DNA of 64,000 nucleotides, from contig NZ_ACZP01000014.1 of assembly GCF_000176175.1 (NCBI RefSeq), positions 744,001 through 808,000 on the forward strand, read 5' to 3'. How positions within the stretch are numbered: the stretch's first letter is position 1; every line of letters starts with the position of its first letter. Below are positions 27,969 to 36,807 of this stretch, piece by piece. The DNA is from Vibrio furnissii CIP 102972 (GTDB taxonomy: Bacteria > Pseudomonadota > Gammaproteobacteria > Enterobacterales > Vibrionaceae). The notes under the pieces are model-generated. The model did no database searches. It had not been told where the DNA came from and saw only the letters and a list, made by a program, of their open reading frames with translations. The translations under genes were made by a program, and so were the position numbers.

Positions 27969-28110
27969 CACGATCTCCGATTAGTAACTTATATTGAAAC
28001 AATCTACATCGTTTATGTGTATTTTTCACGGTTTGGTTAGCAACTAAACTGAGTTCCGTTGATTGGAAACATCCATTGAAAAATTCAGATTCCAGATGAG
28101 GAGAGTTCAG

Positions 28111-28746
28111 ATGAAAGTAGCAGTATTTGGTGCAACCGGTTGGATTGGTAGTCACATTGTTGAAGAAGCCAAAGCACGTGGTCATGAAGTGATTGCAGTG
28201 GTGCGCGACCCAGCCAAAGTCAGCGCCGAAGGCGTTGAAGTTCGTCAATATGATCTGCAAGCCGGTGGCGACTTGGCAGCAGCTGTGGCGGGTGCTGATG
28301 CAGTGATCGCTTCGATTGGTGGCCGTGCCACAGGTGCACATGCGATTGTGGCGCAAAGCGCAGCAACGCTTCTTGCTCAACTACCAAACGCTGGCGTTGA
28401 ACGTTTGCTTTGGGTGGGTGGCGCAGGTTCACTGGAAGTGGCGCCGGGCGTGAAATTGGTGACCGTGCCTGATTTCCCAGAAGCGTACAAAGCCGAATCA
28501 CTGGCGCAAGGTGAAGCGCTGGATGTATTCAAGGCTACTGATAGCAGCGTGAACTGGACTTTCATGAGCCCAGCGGCGGAAATCTTCCCGGGTGAAAAAC
28601 AGGGTGCTTACCGCGTCGGCGGTGACCAACTGCTGAGCGATGCTGAAGGTAACAGCCGCATCTCTGTGGCAGATTACGCAGCAGCCTTGGTTGACGAGCT
28701 AGAAAGCGGCGCGCACCCCCGTCAACGCATCGGTTTTGCTTACTAA
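28111..28746 (+). CDS. NAD(P)-binding reductase-like protein, NmrA/YwnB type
   Basis: A 211-residue atypical short-chain-dehydrogenase fold protein. The dinucleotide loop is VFGATGWIGSHI (residues 5-16) and RDPAK follows the second strand. There is no YxxxK catalytic pair, so it belongs to the NmrA-like/flavin-reductase-like group (YwnB, BVR-B), which can sense or reduce with NADPH. GAGGAGA precedes the ATG at 28111. Divergent from a LysR gene, 142 bases away, suggesting induction by a toxic electrophile; that is inference. Confidence 0.85.
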   Translation: MKVAVFGATGWIGSHIVEEAKARGHEVIAVVRDPAKVSAEGVEVRQYDLQAGGDLAAAVAGADAVIASIGGRATGAHAIVAQSAATLLAQLPNAGVERLLWVGGAGSLEVAPGVKLVTVPDFPEAYKAESLAQGEALDVFKATDSSVNWTFMSPAAEIFPGEKQGAYRVGGDQLLSDAEGNSRISVADYAAALVDELESGAHPRQRIGFAY

Positions 28747-28777
28747 TCTCACGCCATTCACGGCTAAATGAAAACCA

Positions 28778-28805
28778 AAAGCCAGCCCGAAACGGCTGGC
28801 TTTTT
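28778..28805 (+). terminator. Terminator between NmrA-like and DMT genes
   Basis: Arms AAAAGCCAGCC and GGCTGGCTTTT around CGAAAC. It has T-runs on both strands, so it can serve both converging genes. Confidence 0.85.
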
Positions 28806-28819
28806 CATCTGCAATACGC

Positions 28820-29719
28820 TTAGGACAGCTCTTGCTGCGCGAGCGCTTTGTTGCGTTTCGTGCGCCACATTTTGCGCCATAAGCGACGCCATTTGACTGG
28901 CATCATCGGCACCACGATGAGCAAGATGCCCACCACGGTGAGCATGTCCGGCACTTCGTCAAACCACATCACGCCAAACCAAGTCACGAACACCAAGCCG
29001 GAATATTCCGCCAGTGCGATTCGGTTGGCTTCCACCCCTTTGTACGCCAGTAGTACCAACACATGATAGCCCAGCACCAGCAGGTTGATCACCACAATCC
29101 AGCCCAGATGACGCCAGGAAATCGGGGCCCATTGTGGCAGTGCGAGGAGCAGCGCCAGCGGCAGCGTCATGACGCCGGTCCAAAACAGCGTGGCGGCCAT
29201 GGGCTGCTCGGACGGCAGTTTGCGAATCAAAATATTCCCCAGCCCCATTGAGAGCGCACAACCTAATCCGGCAATCGCCGCCCAGTGAAAATGCTCCGGA
29301 CGCAGCACCACCAGCACGCCCGCAAAACCAATCAAGGTAGCGACAATTTGTTTCAGTGCCGGGCGTTCACCGAGCAGGGTAATCGACAGGGGCAACATCA
29401 GCAGTGGGCCGACGTAGAACATTGCGTTGGCGGTGGCGAGCGGCAAGTAAGTGATGGCAATCATGGCGCACGCACTGCCCATGAGGATCAGCTGCGCGCG
29501 CGAAAAAGTCACCCAGCATTTACCGCCTTGCATGCGTTCGGCCTTGGGCAAACGCCACCACAGCGGCAGCATGATCAGCGTGCTGATCAGTTGGCGAATA
29601 AACACATATTGAAAGGTGGGCACTTCGCCGTTGAGGACTTTAAGCGACACATCAGAAAACGAGGCCAACAGGTTGGCCAGCACCAACAAGGTGATCGCGC
29701 GCGAAATGGGGTTCGACAT
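28820..29719 (-). CDS. EamA/DMT-family transporter
   Basis: About 299 residues with ten hydrophobic helices in two homologous halves, as in the drug/metabolite transporter superfamily (first half with LASFSDVSLKVL and RQLISTLIMLPL; second half ending PDMLTVVGILLIVVPMM). The C-terminus is short and strongly basic. Substrates of EamA proteins are varied (amino acids, metabolites, drugs). The start at 29719 avoids a 23-residue extension that lacks membrane character. Single gene. Confidence 0.85.
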   Translation of the reverse strand: MSNPISRAITLLVLANLLASFSDVSLKVLNGEVPTFQYVFIRQLISTLIMLPLWWRLPKAERMQGGKCWVTFSRAQLILMGSACAMIAITYLPLATANAMFYVGPLLMLPLSITLLGERPALKQIVATLIGFAGVLVVLRPEHFHWAAIAGLGCALSMGLGNILIRKLPSEQPMAATLFWTGVMTLPLALLLALPQWAPISWRHLGWIVVINLLVLGYHVLVLLAYKGVEANRIALAEYSGLVFVTWFGVMWFDEVPDMLTVVGILLIVVPMMPVKWRRLWRKMWRTKRNKALAQQELS

Positions 29720-29851
29720 GAAACGAGCCTGCAAAAATGAGGGCGCGACTGCGCCGAAAAGTGGCGCTATTGTAGAGGAATTGCTCAAAATGAAAAGGTG
29801 TTTTAAAAATGAATCTTGTGCATTTTTAAAACACTGAGTTTGGCGCGGGGA

Positions 29852-30817
29852 TCAGTCGCTCTGCACCACGGTATCGACGGTGTAATGCGATGGGGCGAAG
29901 CGGCGGCGAAACTCGCTGGGGGTTAATCCCATGATTTTGATGAACACTTTGCGGCACGCGCTCACGTCTTCGTAGCCGATGTGATGGGCGATCCACTCAA
30001 ACGACTGCGCGGTGGATTCCAACCAGTCACACGCCTTTTGAACCCGCACGCGTTGCAAGTACTGAATTGGGTTGAGTCCGGTCGCTTTGAGGAAGCGGCG
30101 CTGCACCGTGCGTTCGGTGACGTTGGCGTGCTCGGCGAGTTGCCACAGGGTCAAGGGCGCTGCAAATTGGCGGTGAATCAAATGTTGCAGCGCGACAATG
30201 CTCTCATCGCCGTGCAAAAAGCTGGGGGTGAATTGCTGATAATAGCGCTGCTCGCGCAAGCCCGTATCGACCACCAACAATTTGCCCACCTGACGCATTA
30301 CGGCAGGCGAAGCAAACTGCGCGATGAGTTCTAGCCCTAAATCAATCCACGACATCATGCCGCCAGCGGTGATGATATCGCCTTGGTTGATCAAAATGTC
30401 GTTGGTGTTGAGTTGTAACTCGGGATGGCGCTGCTGAAACAGTTCGGCCAAGCCCCAATGGGTGGTGATGACTTTGTGCGCCAGCAAACCGGTGTCGGCG
30501 AGCAAAAACACGCCTGCGCAGGCGGACGCGAGAATCGCGCCTTGTTGATGATGCGTGTGCAGCCAGTCGGTGAGTTCAACCGGCGCTTTGACATCAAAAC
30601 CGCGTTCACGACTGGGGGGCAGTACCACTACCGCGTATGGCACATCGTTATGTGTGGTGGCATCCAATGGCCAGCGCAACACATGGCAATCAAACTGAAA
30701 CGGCTGATCCAGTTCGGCGCAGGCGCGGGTCGCCATCCATAACATCTCTTCTAGCCCATGCACCGCAGAAAGCAGGCAACCGGGGTAGGCGAGTATCGCA
30801 ATCGGAATGTGATTCAC
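29852..30817 (-). CDS. GlxA-like AraC regulator with DJ-1/PfpI domain
   Basis: A 321-residue protein: N-terminal DJ-1/PfpI-like domain (~5-180, with ILASACAGVFLLADTGLL holding the elbow cysteine, and TTHW) and C-terminal AraC double helix-turn-helix (~220-310, with HIGYEDVSACRKVFIKIMGL). Start is GTG at 30817 with AAGGACG upstream. The gene is divergent from the cysteine hydrolase at 30929 (111 bases), which it probably controls. Related proteins (FtrA, GbdR, CdhR, ArgR) sense nitrogenous metabolites. Confidence 0.88.
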   Translation of the reverse strand: MNHIPIAILAYPGCLLSAVHGLEEMLWMATRACAELDQPFQFDCHVLRWPLDATTHNDVPYAVVVLPPSRERGFDVKAPVELTDWLHTHHQQGAILASACAGVFLLADTGLLAHKVITTHWGLAELFQQRHPELQLNTNDILINQGDIITAGGMMSWIDLGLELIAQFASPAVMRQVGKLLVVDTGLREQRYYQQFTPSFLHGDESIVALQHLIHRQFAAPLTLWQLAEHANVTERTVQRRFLKATGLNPIQYLQRVRVQKACDWLESTAQSFEWIAHHIGYEDVSACRKVFIKIMGLTPSEFRRRFAPSHYTVDTVVQSD

Positions 30818-30928
30818 GAAACGTCCTTGCTGTCGTTTTTGACTCGATTAAAGTCATTTTAGACGCTGAACAACACAATGCAATCGGTGGATACTCTGGA
30901 TTCATCTTAACAACAAAAGGAGACAACC

Positions 30929-31435
30929 ATGAGTCACACGGCGCTTATTGTGATCGATCTGCAAAACGACTACTTTCCGGCGGGTGCTTACCCGCAATAT
31001 CAGGCAGAGCAGGTGCTCGCTCACACCCTGTCCGCCATCGATATCGCGCAGCAGCGCGGCTGGCCCGTGGTATTGGTGCAGCATGTCGGCGGCGCAGAGG
31101 CCCCCTTTTTCAAAGCGGGTAGCGACGGGGTGCAATTGCATTCGGCGTTGCTTGCCCAAGCGCCCGCGAGCGTGGTGGTGGAAAAACAGCACGCCGACAG
31201 TTTTCTCAACACCACCTTAAGTGATGTTCTGCGCGCGCAAAATATCCGTGAGTTGGTGGTGTGTGGCATGATGACTCAAAACTGCGTCACCCACACCGCG
31301 CTGTCGCCTGTGGCCGGTGATTACTCGGTTCGTGTACTCAGTGACGCGTGCAGCGCGCCGGATGCCATGGTGCATGGCATTGCGTTGCGCGCCTTAAGCG
31401 ACCGCGTGCCGCTGATGACATTGGATGATTTGTGA
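30929..31435 (+). CDS. Isochorismatase-like cysteine hydrolase
   Basis: A 168-residue protein of the cysteine hydrolase superfamily. The catalytic triad is visible: Asp in VIDLQNDYF (~residue 10), Lys in VVEKQHADSF (~90) and Cys in CGMMTQNCVTH (~121). Members hydrolyse amides such as nicotinamide or ureidoacrylate, or vinyl ethers like isochorismate; the substrate is unknown. AAAAGGAGAC precedes the ATG. It is framed by two GlxA-type AraC regulators, one divergent and one convergent, which suggests an inducible catabolic role. Confidence 0.9.
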   Translation: MSHTALIVIDLQNDYFPAGAYPQYQAEQVLAHTLSAIDIAQQRGWPVVLVQHVGGAEAPFFKAGSDGVQLHSALLAQAPASVVVEKQHADSFLNTTLSDVLRAQNIRELVVCGMMTQNCVTHTALSPVAGDYSVRVLSDACSAPDAMVHGIALRALSDRVPLMTLDDL

Positions 31436-31484
31436 GCACTCACTTTCTCTTTGTCTTCTGATGCAAAAGGCATTAGCCGATAAG

Positions 31485-32420
31485 TTAAGGAAGAAACTGC
31501 TGCTGATACTGCTTGGGGGAGACGCCGAGTAAACGGCGAAAATGGTGACGCAGCGTCACCACACTGTCAAAGCCAGATTGCTCCGCGAGGCGTTCCAGCG
31601 GCAGCGTGGTTTCTTCCAATAATCCTTTCGCGCGCTCGATTTTTTGCTGAATTAACCATTCGTTCGGCGAGAGGTTAAAACTAGCGCGAAATTTACGCTC
31701 AAAGGTACGGCGCGACATGTTGGCGCGCGCGGCCAATTGGTCGACATTGATGGGCGATGTCAGGTGTTGCTGCGCCCAATCCAGCGCGCCCGCAAACTGG
31801 TTGGGCACCGCCAGCATCGGCGCTTCCACAAACTGCGACTGACCGCCGGCGCGATGCGCCGACATCACCAATCGCCGCGCCACTTGGTTGGCGACCTTGT
31901 AACCGAAATCGTGGCGAATCACCGCCAAACCCAAATCCAGCGCCGCCGCACTACCCGCCGAGCAGCCGATGGGATCCTGCCACACGTACAACACGTCATC
32001 GATGTAATCGACTTGGGCAAAGCGCGCCTTGAACCGTTCAGCATAACGCCAGTGGGTGGTGGCCTGACGGCCATCGAGCAGGCCCAGTTCGGCAAGTAAA
32101 AATGCGCCCGAACAAAAGCTCAGCAGGCGTTTGCCTGCGTGGGCAAAGGCGCGTACTTCGCGGGCAAGTGCTTCGGGCACGGGGTCGCCTTGCGTCGGCC
32201 AGCTGGGAATCACCAAGGTATCGTAATCGCTCAGGCTGGCAACGCATTTGGCTGCAATGGTGACGCCTGCGGTGGACTCAAATGGCGCGCCTTCCAAGTT
32301 GACCACATCGCAAGCATACCAATGTGCGATCTCCGGGCGGGGCAGGGCAAACAGTTCGACGGCGCAGCCGAGTTCAAACAGCGAGCAGTGGGCATGAGTG
32401 AGAATGGCGATACGGCGCAT
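31485..32420 (-). CDS. Second GlxA-like AraC regulator
   Basis: A 311-residue protein with DJ-1/PfpI-like N-terminal domain (LLSFCSGAFLLAELGLLDG, elbow Cys near 104, then TTHW) and C-terminal AraC domain (FERKFRASFNLSPNEWLIQQ). It is paralogous to the regulator at 29852. AGGAAG lies five bases before the ATG. Divergent from a rhodanese gene (179 bases) and convergent with the cysteine hydrolase. Which neighbour it controls is not clear. Confidence 0.88.
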   Translation of the reverse strand: MRRIAILTHAHCSLFELGCAVELFALPRPEIAHWYACDVVNLEGAPFESTAGVTIAAKCVASLSDYDTLVIPSWPTQGDPVPEALAREVRAFAHAGKRLLSFCSGAFLLAELGLLDGRQATTHWRYAERFKARFAQVDYIDDVLYVWQDPIGCSAGSAAALDLGLAVIRHDFGYKVANQVARRLVMSAHRAGGQSQFVEAPMLAVPNQFAGALDWAQQHLTSPINVDQLAARANMSRRTFERKFRASFNLSPNEWLIQQKIERAKGLLEETTLPLERLAEQSGFDSVVTLRHHFRRLLGVSPKQYQQQFLP

Positions 32421-32598
32421 AAGCTTCCTTGAGCGTGAAACGGAGATCGATGTATTGGCGTAATGTTATCGATAATTGGCGTTTGCGCCAGTGTTGCGTG
32501 AACAAAGTGTGCGGCACACTACGCATTCCAGTGACACATCACGGTGACACACCATGATGACCACCACTGACGCATCAATCATGAAAAGGAGAGTCATT

Positions 32599-32994
32599 AT
32601 GTCGAGCGCGGTATCGAGAATTCCTGCGGCCAGCAGTGAGCAAGCACTTGCTCATTTTTCCACCTTATTGCAATTTGAAACCGACTGTTGGGATGTGCAC
32701 CATGCGCTGACCAACCACACGCAGGACTTTATTTTGCTCGATGTGCGTGGCGAAGCGCTGTTCGCTGAAGGGCACATTGATGGCGCGATCAACCTGCCGC
32801 ATCCACGCCTCAATGAGCGCACCTTAGCGGCGTACCCGCCCGAAACCCTGTTTGTGGTCTACTGCGCGGGGCCACATTGCAATGGCACAGAAAAAGCGGC
32901 GATTCGTTTGGCAAAACTGGGGCGGCCGGTGAAAAAAATGATTGGCGGCGTGACCGGTTGGTTGGATGAAGGGTTTGCGCTCATTTCCGCCTAA
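32599..32994 (+). CDS. Single-domain rhodanese
   Basis: About 131 residues with a rhodanese fold: ILLDVRGEALFAEGHIDGA (CH2A-type motif), INLPH, and the active-site loop CAGPHCNG with Cys near residue 92. It would carry sulfane sulfur as a cysteine persulfide. The ATG at 32599 follows AAAAGGAGAG; an in-frame ATG at 32554 is less likely. A terminator-like hairpin follows. Downstream lies a TauE/SafE-type sulfite permease, so a role in sulfur handling is plausible. Confidence 0.88.
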   Translation: MSSAVSRIPAASSEQALAHFSTLLQFETDCWDVHHALTNHTQDFILLDVRGEALFAEGHIDGAINLPHPRLNERTLAAYPPETLFVVYCAGPHCNGTEKAAIRLAKLGRPVKKMIGGVTGWLDEGFALISA

Positions 32995-33049
32995 GTGGAG
33001 CAAAGCGAAACGTTTTTATTGCGAAAATTGAGTAAACTGTTACCGTTCA

Positions 33050-33076
33050 AAAGTCATGCAATCGCATGACTTTTCT
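33050..33076 (+). terminator. Terminator after rhodanese gene
   Basis: Arms AAAAGTCATGC and GCATGACTTTT around AATC. The T-run is inside the stem, so efficiency is uncertain. Confidence 0.6.
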
Positions 33077-33174
33077 CGTTCTCTTGCGGCTTTCGCCCAC
33101 CGATTCAATTGCAGACACCGTCAGTGACAGCTCGCCCTGCTGCCACCGTCATTATAAGGAGATCAGGCACCCTC

Positions 33175-33897
33175 ATGGATTATTTCAGCAGTACGGCGCT
33201 CATCGCGATGTTACTTATTTTTGTTGGTTCGTTTGTGCAGACCGCGATTGGGTTTGGTTTGGCGGTTGTGGCCGCGCCGTTGCTGTTTATGGTCTCGCCG
33301 GATTATGTTCCCGCGCCGATCTGTTTGGTGGCGCTATTCATCTCCTTGCTCAGTGCGATGAAGCATCGCAGCAGCATCTCCATCGGTGGCTTGAAAATGG
33401 CGTTGATTGGCCGTGTGCCCGGCTCGATTGCTGGTGGTTTGCTGCTGGTGTGGGTCTCGACCGATGTGTTGGCGCTGTGGCTGGGCGTGTTGGTGCTGTT
33501 TGCCGTCGGGGTGAGTTTTCTGCCGTTTCGCATTGAACCGACGCCTGCGCGCATGGGCATTGCCGGTTTCTTCTCCGGCTTTTTCGGCACCAGTAGCGCG
33601 ATTGGCGGGCCGCCGATGGCGCTATTGCTGCAACATCAAGAAGCCAACCAACTGCGCGGTAATTTGTCGGCATTTTTTGTCTTCAGCTCAATCATTTCGC
33701 TCATCATTCAGATTCCGGCTGGCTTTTTGACCCTACATCATCTGCTCATCACCATTCCGCTGATCCCCTCGGCATGGCTGGGGTACGCATTGGCGCGTAA
33801 AACCACCCAAACCCTGCCGAAAGAGAAAATTCGCGTGGGTGCGTTGTCACTATGTTTGATCAGTGGCCTGACCGCGCTGATCAAAGGCTTGATGTAA
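33175..33897 (+). CDS. TauE/SafE-family permease (sulfite or sulfoacetate exporter type)
   Basis: About 240 residues with seven to eight membrane helices. The family pattern FVGSFVQTAIGFGLAVVAAP near the N-terminus and FFGTSSAIGGPPMALLL in the middle are clear. TauE/SafE proteins move sulfite, sulfoacetate or related organic anions. The ATG at 33175 lies 13 bases from AAGGAG, somewhat far. It stands just after the rhodanese gene but behind a hairpin. Confidence 0.87.
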   Translation: MDYFSSTALIAMLLIFVGSFVQTAIGFGLAVVAAPLLFMVSPDYVPAPICLVALFISLLSAMKHRSSISIGGLKMALIGRVPGSIAGGLLLVWVSTDVLALWLGVLVLFAVGVSFLPFRIEPTPARMGIAGFFSGFFGTSSAIGGPPMALLLQHQEANQLRGNLSAFFVFSSIISLIIQIPAGFLTLHHLLITIPLIPSAWLGYALARKTTQTLPKEKIRVGALSLCLISGLTALIKGLM

Positions 33898-33958
33898 CCC
33901 ATTGAACCATTTAGGTTAAACGCTGAAACACCCATTCATCTTCAGTTAAGGAAAAATC

Positions 33959-34249
33959 ATGATACTGGAAGTCGCGGTTCTGGATGTAAAACCCGAGCAG
34001 GAAGCGCAGTTTGAACAGAGCTTTGCTCAAGCGCAGCAAATTATCGCCAGCATGGCGGGCTATGTGTCGCACCAACTGCAACGCTGTATGGAAAACCCAA
34101 GTCGCTACATTTTGCTGGTCAACTGGCAGACACTGGAGGCGCATACCGAAGGGTTTCGTCAATCGGCGGAATATCAGCAGTGGCGCGCGTTGCTTCATCA
34201 CTTTTATGACCCGTTTCCCACGGTGGAGCATTATCAACGTGTGTTTTAA
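33959..34249 (+). CDS. Antibiotic-biosynthesis-monooxygenase-like (ABM) protein
   Basis: A 96-residue ferredoxin-like alpha+beta protein: MILEVAVLDVKPEQEAQFE opening, then MAGYVSHQLQRCMENPSRY, LLVNWQTLEAH and a C-terminal HFYDPFP segment. ABM proteins act as cofactor-free oxygenases on quinols or as heme-degrading or peroxide-handling enzymes. AAGGAAAAA precedes the ATG. Nine bases separate it from the YccF gene, so they share an mRNA. The substrate is not known. Confidence 0.87.
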   Translation: MILEVAVLDVKPEQEAQFEQSFAQAQQIIASMAGYVSHQLQRCMENPSRYILLVNWQTLEAHTEGFRQSAEYQQWRALLHHFYDPFPTVEHYQRVF

Positions 34250-34258
34250 GAGGAAGAC

Positions 34259-34690
34259 ATGAGAACGATCGGTAATATTATTTGGTTTCTATTGGGTGGC
34301 GTGATGATGGGCCTCGCCTGGTGGTTTTTCGGCTTGCTGGCCTTTATCAGCATTGTCGGCATTCCTTGGGGGCGCGCCTGTTTTGTCATCGGTAATTTTT
34401 CCTTCTTTCCGTTTGGTCAGGAGGCGATTGGCCGCGATGAACTGACCGGTAAAGAGGACATCGGCACTGGCGGTTTTGGGGTGATCGGCAACGTGATTTG
34501 GTTCTTGCTCGCTGGTGTGTGGTTGGCGATTGGTCATCTGTTGTCAGCGGTGGCGTGCTTTATCACCATCATCGGCATTCCGTTTGCCCTGCAACACCTC
34601 AAACTGGCGGTTATTTCGCTGGCCCCGATTGGTCAGACGATTGTCTCCAAAGAAGCGGCCGCCCGCGCCCGGTACGGCCAGCGTCGTTAA
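34259..34690 (+). CDS. YccF-family inner-membrane protein
   Basis: A 143-residue protein with two copies of the YccF domain (RTIGNIIWFLLGG... and VIGNVIWFLLAGV...), each with two hydrophobic stretches. It is an inner-membrane protein of unknown function, near the family's usual length. Start supported by GAGGAAG. The last bases overlap the end of the convergent LysE-type gene by four. Confidence 0.88.
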   Translation: MRTIGNIIWFLLGGVMMGLAWWFFGLLAFISIVGIPWGRACFVIGNFSFFPFGQEAIGRDELTGKEDIGTGGFGVIGNVIWFLLAGVWLAIGHLLSAVACFITIIGIPFALQHLKLAVISLAPIGQTIVSKEAAARARYGQRR

Positions 34691-35283
34691 GCCTGAAACA
34701 GCACCGGCAGAATGGTTGCAAAGGTCAATCCGCTCAAGCTGTAATTAAAGGTTCGAATCTTACGCGGCGTGTCGAGATACCGGCTCGCCGCTTTTCCCAT
34801 CCCCGCCCAGCACAGATTACACAGCACACCGGTCACGGTAAACGCGGCCAGAATCCATAGCACCGATACCCAATACAGCGACGGCAGGGTGTAGGTGGCA
34901 ACCACCGTCAAGCTGGCCGCCCACGCTTTGACATTGCCGAGTTGAAACAGCGCTGCTTGCAGGCACGTGAGTGGTTTGGCTGCGTGGCTTTTGTGCAGAT
35001 TGCCGCCTGCCAAAATTAGTTTGATGGCCAGCCAGCTCATGTATGCAAACCCAACATATTTAAGCGCCGTATAGGCGAGCGGATAGGCTTGCAACAGCAC
35101 CCCAACACCTGCCGCGCTGAGCAGAATCAACCCGCTGACCCCCACACGAATGCCGATGATATGGCGCCACGTTTGGCGCAGACCAAACTGAGAGCCGGAG
35201 CTGGCGAGCAGAAAGTTGTTCGGCCCTGGCGTGAAGGCGGTGATGAACGCGAACAAACACAACGAAGGCAACAGGGTCCACAT
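34687..35283 (-). CDS. LysE/RhtB-family amino-acid exporter
   Basis: A 198-residue protein with about six membrane helices and the LysE signature FTPGPNNFLLASSGSQFG at ~17-34. The family exports amino acids such as lysine, homoserine or threonine. AAGGAGC precedes the ATG. It is divergent from a MocR-type regulator (144 bases), a common pairing in which the regulator controls the exporter. Confidence 0.88.
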   Translation of the reverse strand: MWTLLPSLCLFAFITAFTPGPNNFLLASSGSQFGLRQTWRHIIGIRVGVSGLILLSAAGVGVLLQAYPLAYTALKYVGFAYMSWLAIKLILAGGNLHKSHAAKPLTCLQAALFQLGNVKAWAASLTVVATYTLPSLYWVSVLWILAAFTVTGVLCNLCWAGMGKAASRYLDTPRKIRTFNYSLSGLTFATILPVLFQA

Positions 35284-35427
35284 AAATTAAGCTCCTTGAA
35301 TTGGCGATAGGGCCACTCTAATCTGCCTGCCAAGTGAACCCCTAGTGTTTATGCGTCACCATGACACTTTTGTATTTCACATTCCGCCAACCCTTGAATA
35401 TGCTTAACTTTCCAATCAAGTGTATCG

Positions 35428-36807
35428 ATGACAATGGTGACAATGTTTATTCCAGATCTCACCGGCCGCGCGGGGCCGAAATACAAAGTGCTGGCCGATG
35501 CGTTTGAAGAAGCGGTCGAGCGCGGCGAGCTGAAAGCGCACAGCAAATTGCCGTCGCAGCGCATGCTCTCCTACAAGCTTGGCGTGACGGTCGGCACCAT
35601 CACGCGCGCTTATCAGGAACTCGAACTGCGCGGCGTCACCGTGCCCGTGGTGGGCAGTGGCACTTACATTAAAGATCGCCGCCACGAGCAGCAGGATTAT
35701 TATCATCCGTTGGTGTCGCGCGGCGGGGTCGATTTGTCGCTGTGTCGCCCGTTAATTCTCAGCCAGCAGCGCCATTTGATGGCGGCGTTGGGCGAACTCG
35801 CCAGCCAGCCGACGGCGCAAAAAGCGGTGCTGGATTATTTCTCCGCCGATGGTTTGCAAGGCCACAGCGCCACGTTGCAACGTTGGGTCAATCAGCGCTG
35901 GCAGTGCGACATTGACCGTTCGCGACTGCAGTGGACCTACGGTGGTCAGCATGCGTTGAGCACGGTGTTGCAAGCGCTCACCCGCAGTGGCGACACCATT
36001 TTGCTCGAAGGGCTGTGCTACGGCGAATTTATCAATGCCTGCACGCAGCAGGAACGCAAAGTGATCCCGGTGGCGATTGATGACCAAGGCATCGTGCCGG
36101 ACGATTTGCTGCTGCACTGTCAGCGCCATCGTCCGCGCTTGCTCTATATGACACCCGCGATTCAAAACCCAACGGGCGTGGCACTGAGTGATTCACGGCG
36201 GCTGAAAATTATCGAAATCTGCCGCCGTTTCGATGTCTTGATCATCGAAGATGACGTGCTCTATTGTCCACCGGAGCATCGCCGCTCGCCGCTGGTGAGC
36301 ATCGCGCCGGACATCACCCTCTACATCGGCAGTTTCTCGAAGTATTTTGCTGGTGGCATTCGCGTCGGTTACATGGTGCTGCCGACCAACCTCAAACTGC
36401 CGCTGCAAAAAGCGCTGCGCGCATCGTGCATGCATGTCAGTCCGATCCTCGTGGATTTGGTCTGTCGCTGGCTGAGCAATGGCGCGATGCAACAAGTCGA
36501 TGAAGACATCGCGCTGGAACTCAGCGCCCGTCACCGCATTTTGCAATCGGTGTTCCCTGAGCGCCAAACTGCGGCGATTCCCGGCTTTAACTGTTGGATC
36601 GTGCTGCCAGAGCATTGCCCAGCGAGTGAGCTAAAACAGCAGCTCGCCGAAGAGGGCGTGTTTGTGCGTGATGCCACGTTCTTTCGCGTCGGTTCTTACC
36701 CCTTGCCGAACGCGATTCGTATTTCACTCACCGGGCCGCTATCGCGGGAAGACTTAAAGCACGGGTTGCAACGTATCAAAGCGCATCTGGACGGGGCCGT
36801 GCGTTAA
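35428..36807 (+). CDS. MocR/PdxR-type regulator (GntR head, aminotransferase body)
   Basis: A 459-residue fusion: an N-terminal GntR winged helix (~10-80, LPSQRMLSYKLGVTVGTITR) and a fold-type I aminotransferase-like domain with the PLP lysine expected in GSFSKYFAGGIRVGY. MocR proteins bind PLP and an amine or amino acid to regulate a neighbouring gene; here that is the LysE-type exporter. It ends in a four-base overlap with the convergent diguanylate cyclase. Confidence 0.92.
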   Translation: MTMVTMFIPDLTGRAGPKYKVLADAFEEAVERGELKAHSKLPSQRMLSYKLGVTVGTITRAYQELELRGVTVPVVGSGTYIKDRRHEQQDYYHPLVSRGGVDLSLCRPLILSQQRHLMAALGELASQPTAQKAVLDYFSADGLQGHSATLQRWVNQRWQCDIDRSRLQWTYGGQHALSTVLQALTRSGDTILLEGLCYGEFINACTQQERKVIPVAIDDQGIVPDDLLLHCQRHRPRLLYMTPAIQNPTGVALSDSRRLKIIEICRRFDVLIIEDDVLYCPPEHRRSPLVSIAPDITLYIGSFSKYFAGGIRVGYMVLPTNLKLPLQKALRASCMHVSPILVDLVCRWLSNGAMQQVDEDIALELSARHRILQSVFPERQTAAIPGFNCWIVLPEHCPASELKQQLAEEGVFVRDATFFRVGSYPLPNAIRISLTGPLSREDLKHGLQRIKAHLDGAVR

